Positions 21,340 to 31,617 of a stretch of 64,000 nucleotides of DNA are shown here, in pieces. This stretch comes from Lucinisca nassula (lineage: Eukaryota; Mollusca; Bivalvia; Lucinida; Lucinidae). Numbering within the stretch: position 1 is the first letter of the stretch; each line of letters begins with the position of its first letter. Position numbers and translations under genes: made by a program. Where the stretch lies: contig OY757017.1 of NCBI GenBank assembly GCA_963580285.1, positions 114,663,527 to 114,727,526 of the forward strand, given 5' to 3'. Under the pieces are notes generated by a model. It was given only the letters and a program-made list of their open reading frames with translations, was not told the origin of the DNA and made no database searches.

Positions 21340-21507
21340 ATGGCGAAAACATTGTTTACATGGTTTTCCATGGTAATATGCCTGTTTCAACTTTCACTAG
21401 GCATCGCCTTGCTGATATGCGGATTACTGGGCATCATCTACACTAAGGATCAGCTCTATACCCATGGGCCCCCGTATTCCACAGGGGCATTTCTCGCCGG
21501 TGCACCG
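21340..21507 (+). CDS. Four-pass protein exon 1
   Basis: 56 codons from MAKTLFTWF to FLAGAP; donor GTAAGC at 21508. Holds membrane segment 1 and the start of segment 2. The frame that continues into the ACTC microsatellite is intronic. Confidence 0.82.
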
Positions 21508-24500
21508 GTAAGCTCTCGGAATTATGCACTTTCGCTCACTCATGCACGCACGCACTCACGCACGCACGCATACACATATGCACGCACTCACTCACTCACT
21601 CACCCACTCACTCACTCACTCACTCACTCACTCACTCACTCACCCACCCACCCACTCACTCACTCACTCAATCACTCACTCACACTCGCGCATTCATTCA
21701 TCCATAAATGAACACGGAACGATTGCACTTGACTGACGAATGAATGAATGAATGAATGAATTATTAAAAGTTAGTCATATTTTTCTTAAAACGTATGAAA
21801 AACGGATGAGTGGTGGGTGGAGGTTCATTTTCTAATTATTTTATACACGTTCCATTTCATACAATATTCACATGAATTTTCATGAAAAATACGGATGTCA
21901 TTTTTTTTTTCCTTTTCAGATAACTATTGCCGGAATTATATCTTGGGCAATTTCTGGAAAAGCGAAAACGTTAGACTTCAGCACACGGGAAGATGTTAAC
22001 TTCTTTGCATGTTTTGTGAGTATAAATATCAATTCTCATTTTTTGGTCGAAATAGGCATGAGTGTCGCCACAAGAGCGCATTTCTAAGCGGGCCCAAACC
22101 ATTATGACACAGACTGCAAATAGCAATTCTTTATTCCTTACGAAAACACCCTCGTACAAATACATTGTAAACTGTACCGCCGAAAATGAAAATTTTAAGA
22201 TGAACAAGATGTGTTTGAGAAAAACTGATGCCCGCGGACAGAGCATGTTAAATATGAAAGTAGTATCACTAAGCAATCTTAAAAAAGTAGGTCAAGGTCA
22301 CAAGGTCAAATTTATGGAATCGTTTGAAAGTTCTTGTGACATAGAATGCACATGTGAAATATGAAAGCCCTGTCACTTACCAATCGAAAGTTATGGCCAA
22401 TGTTAAATTTTTTAAAAAGTAGGTCAAACGGCAAGGTCACTGTCATGAGGTCAAAAATTATGGTTCCATTGTAAAGGTCTTGTGAAAAAAAATGCACATG
22501 TGAAATATGAAAGCCCTATCACTTTCCAATCGAAAGTTATGGACTATGTTAAAGTTTTTAAAAAGTAGGTCAAACGTCAAGGTCAAGGTCACGAGGTCAA
22601 AAATTATGATACCACTAGAAAGGTCTTTTGACAAGAAATGCACATGTGAAATATGAAAGCCCTACCACTTACGAATCGAAAGTTATGTCCAATGTTAAAG
22701 TTTTTAAAAAGTAGGTCAAATGTTAAGGTCAAGGTCACGAGGTCACAACTTATGACACCACTAGAAAGGTCTTATGACAAGGAATGCACATGTGAAATAT
22801 GAAAGCCCTATCACTTATCAATCGAAAGTTATGGCCAATGTTGAAGTTTAAAAAAAATGAAAAAAGTAGGTCAAAGGTCAAGGTCACGAGATCAAAACTT
22901 ATGGTACCACTGGAAAGGTCTTGTGATAAGGTATACACATGTGAAATATGAAATCTGTATCTATTACCTATCAAAAGTTATGCCCAATGTTAAAGTTTTT
23001 GTAGACAGACAAACGGACAAACAGACAAACAGACAGACCAAAAACTATATGTCCCCCGAGTCTCGATTTCGGGGGCATAAAAATTGTGATATTTTTTCTT
23101 ATTTTGCTCAAAATATACATGTAGATTGTGGACACTCGTTAGAACCGCCTCGATGGACACTCGTTAGAACCGCCCCATCGAGGCGGTTCTAACGAGTAGC
23201 CACAATCTCGTAATTTAGAGCAGAAATAAAAAAAACAAGGCATCGCATGCGATACAAATCCCCTCGCACTAAACAACTTCGTGTGTGGAAAACACTGAAA
23301 TGGCAAAAGTCCAACTTGCTTGAGACATTATCATATGCAACATTTGTGTAAAGTTTGTTTAAAAATCCATCAAATGTACGTTCTAGAGTGATGACAATGT
23401 TTCTCTAAAAATAGCCATAGTGACCTTGACTTGAGGCCATGACCACGAAAGTAGATCTTGCTCAAGATATTATCATAAGCATCTTTTGTGTGAAGTTATA
23501 TTGAAATTTGTCAATAAATGTAGGCGGTAGAGCGATGACAAAGTTTTTCTATAAATAGCCACAGTGACCTTTACCTTGAGGTCATGACCTTAAAAGTCAA
23601 AGCAACTCCAGATATTATCATAAGAAACATTTGTGTGAAGTTCTATTAAAATCCATCAATAAATGTAGGCGCTAGAGCGATGACAAAGTTTTTCTAAAAA
23701 TAGCTACAGTGACCTTGACCTTGAAAGTCGAAACAGCTCGAGATATTGTCATAAGGAACATTTGTGTGAAGTAATATTGAAATTGGTGAAAAAATGTAAG
23801 TGCTAGAGCAATGACAAAGTTTTTCTGAAAATAGCCACAGTGGCCTTGACCTTGAAAGTCAAACTCGCTCGAGGTATTGTCATAAGGAACATTTGTGTGA
23901 CGTTATATTGAAATCAGTGAAGAAATGTAGTCGCTAGAGCGATGACAAAGTTTTTCTAAAAATAGCCACATTGACCTTGACCTTGAAAGTCGAAATCGCT
24001 CGAGATATTGTCATTAAGAACATTTATGTGAAGTGATATTGAAATCGGTGAAGAAATGTAAGCGCTAGAGCCGTGACAAAGTTTTTCTAAAAATAGCCAC
24101 AGTGACCGTGACAGTGCAACTCGCTCGAGATATTGTTTTAAGGAACATTTGTGTGAAGTAAAATTGAAATTGGTAAAAAAATGTAAGCGCTAGAGCAATG
24201 ACAAAGTTTTTTCTAAAAATAGCCACAGTGACCTTGACCTTGAAAGTCGAACTCGTTAAAGGTATTGTCATAAGGAACATTTGTGTGAAGTTATATTGAA
24301 ATCAGTGAAGAAATGTATGCGCTAGAGCGATGACAAAGTTTTTTCTAAAAAAAGCCATAGTGACCTTGACCTTGAAAGTCGAAATAGCTCGAGATATTGT
24401 CATAAGGAACATTTGTGTGAAGTTATATTGAAATCGGTGAAGAAATGTAAGCGCTAGCGGGATGACAAAGTTTTTCTAAAAATAGCCATAGTGACCTTGA

Positions 24501-27500
24501 CCTTGAAAGTAGAACTCGTTAGAGATATTGTCATAAGGAACATTTGTGTGAAGTTATATTGAAATTGGTGAAGAAATAAAAGTGTTAGAGCGATGGAAAA
24601 GTTTTTCTAAAAATAGCCACAGTGACCTTGACCTTGAGGCAATGAATGACCTTGAAAGTCGAACACGCTCGAGATATTTTCATAATGAACATTTATGTGA
24701 AGTTATATTGAAATCAGTGAAGAAATATAGGCGCTAGAGCGATGACAAAGTTTTTCTAAAAATAGCCACAGTGACCTTGACCTTGAGGCCATGACCTTGA
24801 AAGTCGAACACGCTCGAGATATGTTCATAAGGAACAGGTTTGCGAAGTTATATTGAAATCAGTGAAGAAATGTAGGCGCTAGAGCGGTGACAAAGTTTTT
24901 CTACAAATAGCCACATTGACCTTGACCTTGAGGCCATGACCATAAAAGTCAAACTCGCTCGAGATATTTTTATAAGGAACATTTGTGTAAAGTTATATTG
25001 AAATTGGTGAAGAAATGTAGGCGCTAGAGCGATGACAAAGTTTTTTTCTAAAAAATAGCCACAGTGACCTTGACCTTGAAGTCATGACCTTGAAAGTCGA
25101 ACTTGCTCGAGATATTTTTATAAGAATCTTTTGTGTGAAGTTATATTGAAATTGGTGAAGAAATGTAGGCGCTAGAGCGATGACAAAGTTTTTCTTAAAA
25201 TAGCCACAGTGACCTTGACCTAGAGGTCATGACATTGAAAGTCAAACTCGCTCGAGATATTGTCATAAGTAACATTCGTGTGAAGTTATATTAAAATCGG
25301 TCAAGAAATAGAGGCGCTAGAGCGATGACAAAAGTACGTACGTACGTACGTACATACGTTCGTTCGTACATACGGGACAAATGCTATATCCCCCCGCACA
25401 ACTATGTTGTGCGAGGGGATAATAAGGTTTACCGCTGTAAACCCCAGTTTACTATATAAAATGGGGTTCAAGTGGGGGTCAAAATTATATAGGCGCGTTT
25501 TCGTGATGATTTATTAAGCATGCATCTCTTATCGCACACCTACCAGAGATAATACTTTTTGTCGTTTGTTTGTCAATCGACCCAAAGCTACTGAGCACAG
25601 AAATTCATCACTGCTAAAAACCATGTGGATATCACTAACTCAGGTAACGTTTTATTATGCCCCCGGAATCTAGATTCGGGGGCATATAGTTTTTGGTCTG
25701 TCTGTTTGTCCGTTTGTCTGTTTGTCTGTTTACAAAAACCTTAACATTGGGCATAACTTTTGAATGGTAATAGATAGAGCTTTTATATTTCACATGTGTA
25801 TACCTTATCACAAGACCTTTCCAGTGGTACCATAAGTTTTGAACTCGTGACCTTGACCTTAATGTTTGACCTACTTTTTAAAAACTTTAACATTGGCCAT
25901 AACTTTCGATTTGTAAGTGGTAGGGCTTTCATATTTCACATGTGCACTACTTGTCACAAGACCTTTCTAGTGGTACCATAATTTTTGACCTCGTGACCTT
26001 GACCTTGACGTTTGACCTACTTTTCAAAAACTTTAACATTGGTCATAACTTTTGATTCCACATGTGCATTTCTTGTCACAAGACCTTTCTAGTGGTACCA
26101 TAAGTTTTGACCTCGTGACCTTGACCTTGACGTTTGACCTACTTTTTAAAACTTTGACATAGTCCATATATTTTGATAGGTAAGTGATTGGGCTTTCGTA
26201 TTTCACATGTGCATTCTTTTTCACAAGACCTTTCCAGTGATACCATATATTTTTTACCTCGTGACCTTGACGTTTGACCTACTTTTTAAAAACTTTAACA
26301 TTGGCCATAACTTTCAGTTGGTAAGTGATTGGGCTTTCATATTTTACATGTGCATACTATGACACAAGACCTTTTTAACAAGCCCAAAATTTATGACCTT
26401 GTGACCTTGAACTTTTTTTAAGACTTAAACCTTGGCCATACCTTTCGATTGCTTAGTGATACTGCTTTCATATTTAACATGCGCTGTCCGGGGGCATCAG
26501 TGTTTCACAAACACATCTTTTTTTTAAGAATAATTCTTATCGTTGTAAGGCCAGTGTTGCGTAAAAGATTTTACCTGCAGAATCCGGCGCGACGTCTGAT
26601 CAGGGTCTTCATTGTTTGCTTACAATACAGGAAAGTAAGGCTTAAAGGGAATGTCAGCCGTTCACTTTTCTAGCATACTCTCAGAGACAATCGACCCATA
26701 CTTTGATTGCGCTGGGGGTATTCTATGTGACCTGAGCATTCGCCGGCCACTTCGTATTGTGAACAGCGAAGACAGATAACACGGGACGGGCTACCTTGTG
26801 TCGCCTGTGCTACATAGTATTACAAACGATACTTTCTCGCGACACGGCTCACGTACAACTACCACATTGGCGCATTAATTCCCACCACCACCACCACTGT
26901 TAAAGCTGCTCAAGTGGCGTCAAAGCCACATGAAATACATGTTGAATCAATCTAATATCGGAGGACAGCACCTTTTTGTTCGCTGCTACTCTAGTTTCAA
27001 TATTTAGAAGTTAAAGACTCTAGCTGAAAAGGTGGATCTGTGCCATACAGGGTCGCCAATCCTGAAAACAATTGAATGGGTAAGTGCAAGAAGGGGCCTA
27101 AGTCCATTTTTGAAAACATCTGGGATAATATCATTTTCAAGTACATCATATCAAGACCTACAATCTGGTATATAGATTGTTATACCTTATTTCTTTATTG
27201 GCATTAGAAATGACGGTTAATAAAATTTTGGTAGGGTCCTAAGTCCAATGTCTTTTCTTTGGTGCAAGAAGGGGTCTAAGTCCATTTTACCACATAAAAC
27301 TTTGAGTTTCGAGTGTATGAATTGTCCTTTTGTTTCAGATTTTTGTTACAATAAACTATAAAGAGTCGTAATACGATAAAATATATATGTTCAACTAAAT
27401 GATATAGGTTTCTGCTTTTAATAGAGAAAACTTTGTTGTATTTGTTTAGTGCAAGAAGGTGCCTAAGTGCTATAAACCCTGGACTTAGGCCCCTTCTTGC

Positions 27501-29923
27501 ACTAAACCATTATTGTAACAAATGAGTATCTGCGATATACTCATAACTATTTATGCGATTTTATGAACCATTTCACATGTCAGAATAACACATCAGAAGC
27601 ATTTATTTTAATTCAAGTATAAAAAATAGGAAAATTTTGCAAAATATTTTGTTTTTCGCGTTTTTCTCTAAATTATAAAAATGTGACTTAGACCCCTTCT
27701 TGCACTAACCCCTTCAGTTGATCAAATGATGAACACGTGGTTGTGCGGTTCGTAGGGAGCGGGGTATGGTGTAGCGTTGTCTATGAGAAGGGATGCAAAT
27801 TATTTCAAGAGTCATGCCAGTTTCTCCCATGCGGGGATGTATCAATTTATATCAAAGTGAAATGATGGATATTCCTGCTATTCTACAAGAAAGAGGCAAC
27901 TTTCGTGAAATCCTGTTTACAATCTTATCTGCCTTTCTGTAAACTGAGTGTCGCCGAAAAATAGATCTTCCTCAGAAGAAGGAATTTGCACCTGAGTGGC
28001 GTTATTTTGTCTGAGAGCAGATTAGAAGGACAAAACTCTTCTGTAACAGTTGCTTCTTTGTTTTATTTGAGAACGTCCCAGTTAAGACTATCTAGGTTAT
28101 ATCTAGCCGGTCAGTTTACCTAACCATCATTTGCATGGATAGGCTCATATACCAGCGACTTACCAGCAATGCACATTCTTTTACCCGAAAATGAACATTG
28201 TTCGCTTTGAATCAGCCTAAGGGAGAGACTAACCGTAGAAAATGTTTCATGATCAAACTCCATGAAGGCCTGTTGCCTACCTGGGCCGAAACACCCTGCC
28301 GATCACCAGTCAGACGCAACTCCGACTGAGCTACCGAGGCCGTAGTTTTGTTTGTTTGTTTGTCTGTTTGATTTGAGGTTTAACGTCCCCTTCAACACTG
28401 TATAGGTCATTTTGGAGACATTGCTTCCAATTTTGTGGGACTTTTACCCGATATTGAGATGAAATGACATCTCAAGGCCTGTCGACCAATGAAACCAATA
28501 GGGTTTATAAGCATGGACGGTCCGACTCGCACCGCTGTGCCTGGGCAGGCTTAGTGTAGTTTATGTTTTCTTGTCCTTTGGGACCATTGATTCCATTGTG
28601 GATTTTTGAAAATAGTTGAGGGTGACTGATGAGGCCTAAGTGGCCGAAAGTAGCTAGTCTGGCTCAGAAAGCATGTGCACTCCATATTTTCCAGTTATGT
28701 GGTGTATTCCTTGCTTCCAAAGGATAACCTTTTCTAGAACATATTTAACGTCACTATAGCTGTTGTCTGGGAATGTGTGGCGGCCGTAAAACGTCTCCCT
28801 GCCCTACATCATAGTGTAGTTTATATGTTCTTGTCCTTTGGGATCATTGATTCCATTGTGGAATTTTGAAAATATCTGAGGGTCACTGATGAGGCCGAAA
28901 TGGCCGAAACTAGCTAGTCTGGCCGAGAAAACATGTACACTCCATATTTTCCAGTTCTGTATATATATATAGTATATTCCTTGCTTCCAAAGGATAACCC
29001 TTTCTAGAACATATTTAGATCTCTAAGCGGATTACCAGTACTTGTGTCGGTTTCAGCTCTGTGTGGAAGCATTATGCAGTCCACCTATTTCTTCCAGCCC
29101 CAATGGGCGGGGTGGGAGACATAAGCCAAGGCCGTTGTATCGAGCTTATGGAAATTTTAACTTTTTGTTCTGTGTATTTCAGATAGCAATGGAAATCTTG
29201 TCGAGTGGTGTCTCTTTACTCGGATGCGTGGTGGGACTTATAATGGTCGCTTACCTTGGTTTATCTGGAGGCTGCGAGTCTGTTACCGAATTACTGGAAA
29301 CATCTTCATCCACCTGCAATTATACTGAACATATTTCGACAAACAAACTTATAGCAAGTTTGTGTATGGGGTTCCTTCTCGCAGCTTTTGTAGTGTCCCT
29401 CTTGGTCATAAGTTGTAACTGCATATGTAAAAAACACTTCGGCGTTAAGTTTTGCATGCGACCCAGACCATTGTCACGTGCCAGAATTGATGGCAATCAA
29501 GCGGACATGTTCACTTACAACTCGAATAGTGCGCCGCTCATTACCAGTGGTTTAACAGCAGGAGGTGTCAATTTAAATGAATTTCGTCACAGTGACAATG
29601 CTCACCCTTGCGTAAGTTCAAGAATCCGTGAACTAGAAGAAGAAAATCGTCTGTTACAAGACCGGATTCGTTTACAACAGCAACAGTTAACATTACAACA
29701 ACAACTGCAAGAACAGGCGGGTCAAGGATCCCCCATGACCACGCCCATGTACACGCCTCCCCCGCCTAGTTATGAAGAATGTACATCAGATGAGACTACA
29801 ATACGTCGACTAGAAGAACACAATAAAGAACTACAATACCACAGCGAGAAACAGCAGCTTGTGTTGGGAAAACAGTTCCAGTCAGACACATCCGGTGTTG
29901 AACCTTCGGCCCCTTCACCTTAA
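21340..29923 (+). CDS. Four-pass MS4A/CD20-like membrane protein with PPxY and PSAP tail motifs (3 exons)
   Basis: Joined exons 21340-21507, 21920-22015 and 29183-29923 give 334 residues, all junctions phase 0 and GT-AG. Four hydrophobic segments are at about 9-33, 48-69, 92-113 and 143-167. A Cys-containing loop with one N-glycosylation sequon (CNYT) lies between segments 3 and 4, and a Cys cluster (SCNCIC) follows segment 4. This layout, with the FFACFIAMEILSSG..LLGCVVG third segment, resembles MS4A/CD20-type proteins and the ENTREP (FAM189) group. That is a family-level inference. The cytoplasmic tail has a coiled coil (about 235-268), Gln-rich in its second half, a PPSY motif at 282-285 and PSAP at 329-332 near the C-terminus. 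Such motifs recruit Nedd4-type ubiquitin ligases and TSG101 in other adaptors. Intron 2 is 7.2 kb, full of repeats. Confidence 0.82.
21533..21690. repeat. (ACTC)n / ACGC microsatellite in intron 1
   Basis: Imperfect CACTCACTC repeats beginning with CACGCACGCA, just 3' of the exon 1 donor. Confidence 0.9.
21920..22015 (+). CDS. Four-pass protein exon 2
   Basis: 32 codons, ITIAGIISWAIS to NFFACF. The acceptor TTTTCAG ends at 21919 after a long T tract; the donor GTGAGT starts at 22016. Completes membrane segment 2. Confidence 0.82.
22206..23079 (+). mobile_element. Composite tandem-repeat element, core ~143 bp x 5
   Basis: 5' end AAGATGTGTTTGAGAAAAAC then GATGCCCGCGGACAG. About five core units follow with AAAAGTAGGTCAAACGTCAA, GGTCACGAGGTCA, GCACATGTGAAATATGAAAG and TCGAAAGTTATGGCCAATG. 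The 3' end is an AGACAGACAAAC microsatellite and a CCCCCGAG...TCGGGGGCATA hairpin. An inverted relative is at 25656-26522. Confidence 0.82.
23240..25428 (+). mobile_element. Composite tandem-repeat element, core ~145 bp x about 14
   Basis: Begins near ATACAAATCCCCTCGCAC. Repeats of AACATTTGTGTGAAGTTATA, GCGCTAGAGCGATGACAAAG and CACAGTGACCTTGACCTTGA follow. Closes with a GTACGTACGT microsatellite (25334-25374) and a CCCCGCACAACTATGTTGTG hairpin. The CCCCTCGCAC start and GTGCGAGGGG end are inverted repeats. Confidence 0.85.
25656..26522 (-). mobile_element. Composite tandem-repeat element, inverted relative of 22206-23079
   Basis: Starts with the hairpin CCCCCGGAATCTAGATTCGG and a GTCTGTTT microsatellite. 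It then carries about five core units and ends GCTGTCCGGGGGCATCAGTG, TTTCACAAACACATCTT. Two relatives in opposite orientation 2.6 kb apart could pair. Confidence 0.82.
26523..27076. other. No feature recognised (intron 2)
   Basis: Non-repetitive in this window apart from a short CCA run near 26882. No exon with both splice sites and coding potential was found. Confidence 0.5.
27078..27712. mobile_element. Inverted-repeat MITE with four copies of its end motif
   Basis: Ends GTAAGTGCAAGAAGGGGCCT and ACCCCTTCTTGCACTAACCCC. Additional direct copies lie near 27262 and 27450 and an inverted copy near 27481 (GGACTTAGGCCCCTTCTTGC), the last two forming an internal palindrome. It is AT-rich between motifs, non-coding, and the only copy in this window. 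Bases 27713-28069 show nothing recognisable. Confidence 0.75.
28070..28345 (-). mobile_element. tRNA-like SINE family 3, reverse copy
   Basis: Read on the minus strand it starts with a tRNA-like head (GGTAGCTCAGTCGGAGTTGC) and ends near ACTGACCGGCTAGATATAAC. Related to 59295-59605. Confidence 0.65.
28347..29116 (-). mobile_element. SINE family 1, reverse copy split by a 460-bp insertion
   Basis: The tail half is 28347-28559 and the head half 29018-29116. They join at GCTTAG / AGATCTCTAAGCGG, as in intact copies. The insertion (28560-29017) is two direct copies of a 240-250 bp repeat. TTAG occurs at both edges and may be the duplicated target. The head half sits right before exon 3 of the four-pass gene. 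Confidence 0.7.
28560..29017. repeat. Two direct copies of a dispersed repeat
   Basis: Each copy runs from TAGTGTAGTTTAT and TTGTCCTTTGGGA through GATGAGGC..GGCCGAAA.TAGCTAGTCTGG and CACTCCATATTTTCCAGTT to AAAGGATAACC.TTTCTAGAAC. Fragments recur at 31815-32110 and 32675-32900. Confidence 0.75.
29183..29923 (+). CDS. Four-pass protein exon 3 (terminal)
   Basis: 246 codons plus TAA, from IAMEILSSG to EPSAPSP. The acceptor TGTGTATTTCAG ends at 29182. The upstream part of the open frame (29042-29182) is SINE sequence and intronic. Contains membrane segments 3 and 4, the coiled coil, PPSY and PSAP. Confidence 0.88.
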   Translation: MAMEILSSGVSLLGCVVGLIMVAYLGLSGGCESVTELLETSSSTCNYTEHISTNKLIASLCMGFLLAAFVVSLLVISCNCICKKHFGVKFCMRPRPLSRARIDGNQADMFTYNSNSAPLITSGLTAGGVNLNEFRHSDNAHPCVSSRIRELEEENRLLQDRIRLQQQQLTLQQQLQEQAGQGSPMTTPMYTPPPPSYEECTSDETTIRRLEEHNKELQYHSEKQQLVLGKQFQSDTSGVEPSAPSP

Positions 29924-29974
29924 TGCAGGTGTACCATTAGTTTTTGGATCGATTGTTTATCAACAGACCCAAAG

Positions 29975-30167
29975 CAACAGATAAGGTAAGTATTTTGTGC
30001 CAACTGAAGCATAGTTTTTGTGCATTCTCCATAAAGACCTATGTTGTGGGTACTCATTAGAACCGCCTCATCGAGGCGGTTCTAATGAGCACCCACAACA
30101 TAGGTTTATCTTGAGAAATAAAGAAAACTATCCTTCAGTTATCACAAAATACGTACCTTATTTGTTG
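29975..30167. mobile_element. MITE family C with the shared hairpin
   Basis: Inverted arms CAACAGATAAGGTAAGTATT and AATACGTACCTTATTTGTTG flank a near-perfect hairpin (30040-30108; TTGTGGGTACTCATTAGAAC, CCTCATCGAGG). The arms are unrelated to families A and B. Starts 51 bp after the four-pass gene stop codon. Confidence 0.75.
30117..30122 (+). promoter_or_regulatory. Candidate polyadenylation signal AATAAA
   Basis: First AATAAA after the four-pass gene stop codon, about 195 nt downstream and inside MITE C. That the transcript ends here is inferred. Confidence 0.4.
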
Positions 30168-30169
30168 CT

Positions 30170-30985
30170 ATGGAGACCCAAAGTAAATCAAAGCACTGAC
30201 AGCACTGGTGGGCGATTGTCTCTAAGTGTAGGCTGAAAATGCCTCTGAACGGGGACGTAGACTGTTTTTTTCACCCTAAAATGCCTGTACTGTAAGAAAA
30301 CATTGAAATTCTGATTAGACGTTGCGTTCGTAGTGTCTGATCTGGGTTCAGACTTTTTGCCAAACTTAAAACATGAAACTCTGACCTCACTGTGACGCGA
30401 CTGTTTTCTATAAATAACCGTTACCTGGATTTCCTATAAATCAGTTATAATCATCGAAAAGCTATTGAGCTTATTGCTTTGGGTCAATTATAAGCGATCA
30501 ACCCAAACTACATGTACTACAGCATGTCCATGGAATTATCACAGACCAATACATTTAAATGTTTTGTGTGTATCGTTAAATAGATAAAGCGCAAGCGAAA
30601 GAAAGGATCCACAAGTTCTTGAATGTGTTTTATAACTGAATTATTAAAGTCATATACGTCAAGGGTCTCAACATTGTGACAATAGCATGCATTGTAGACC
30701 CCGCTCATTGCCGACAAGACAAAATATTCCACTAGTAAATACTCCACTAGTATTGCTGTATCAATTAATTGGGTTGTTTCGACCTAGTTAGTTAGTTAGT
30801 TCCTGTTTGAAAGTGTTTTTATTTTACATATAGCACTAAACATTCACGCATGTATCATCGTCATTATCATTTTGATCATTATCATCAAGGGCAGCAGCAA
30901 TTGTTACGACAGAAACGACCACCATAATAATCGTACTGTAACTAGCTTAAGACAGGACCAGTCACTCCATCCATCCATCTTCATA
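30170..30985. other. No gene recognised
   Basis: No exon or strong repeat. The short minus-strand open frame at 30517-30747 has no recognisable content. A GTTAGTTAGTTAG run lies near 30788. Confidence 0.45.
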
Positions 30986-30990
30986 TAATC

Positions 30991-31269
30991 CATCATATTA
31001 ACAAGTCCTTGTATTGAACACCCCTGTAAACCCCACTTTATATAGAGAAAACTGGGGCTTACAGGAGTAAACATCATTTTCCTTATTTTTGCTCAAAACA
31101 TAGATTGTTGGTACTCGTTAGAATGGCGATTCTTTGAGGCTGTTCTAACGAACCTCCACGATCTATGTTTGTGCTAGAAATAAGAAAAACAGCCAAGCTT
31201 TCGTCTGAAAATGCAAGTTCTAGAGTCACGAAAGATGCCATTTTAGCACACGGATATGTTATGGTAATG
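30991..31269. mobile_element. MITE family B copy
   Basis: CATCATATTAACAAGTCCTT to ACGGATATGTTATGGTAATG, with the ACCCCACTTTATATAG stem and hairpin at about 31100-31170. Confidence 0.75.
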
Positions 31270-31327
31270 CGAATCACCATTACGATAGCATATCCGTCCG
31301 ACACAGTGATGTCCTTTATATCTCAAA

Positions 31328-31609
31328 CATTACGCAAACACGCCTATACAAATACATTGCCACCTTTATCGCTGAAAAAAAATGAAAATTTTAAGATGAA
31401 AAATTGTGATATTTTTCTTATTTTTGCTCAAAATATAGATTGTGGGCACTCGTTAGAACCGCCTCATCGAGGCGGTTCTAACGAGTACCCACAATCTCTA
31501 TTTTAGAGCAGAAATAAGAAAAATAAGGTTTACCCCTATAAACCCCAGTTTTACTATATAAAAGTGGGGTTCAAGGGGGTCACAATTATATAGGCGCGTT
31601 TTCGTGATG
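31328..31609. mobile_element. MITE family A copy, complete
   Basis: CATTACGCAAACACGCCTAT to ATAGGCGCGTTTTCGTGATG; near-perfect hairpin at 31435-31505. Very close to the copy at 18608-18888. Confidence 0.85.
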
Positions 31610-31617
31610 AACAGTTA

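Larger units (their letters stand above)
22139..25508. mobile_element. MITE family A copy split twice by composite repeats
   Basis: The left part is 22139-22205 (TTACGAAAACACCC...GAAAATTTTAAGATGAA). The middle is 23080-23239, with the hairpin partly doubled. The right part is 25429-25508, ending ATAGGCGCGTTTTCGTGATG. The pieces abut and together make one family A element, so the two composite repeats (22206-23079 and 23240-25428) were inserted into it. Confidence 0.75.

Noticed and set aside
21508..21711. Continuation of four-pass exon 1 into a long Thr/His/Ser-rich tail
   Set aside because: It is the translated ACTC microsatellite after a GTAAGC donor.
29042..29182. Extended N-terminus of four-pass exon 3
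   Set aside because: This part is SINE family 1 sequence; the acceptor at 29182 and the phase match with exon 2 exclude it.
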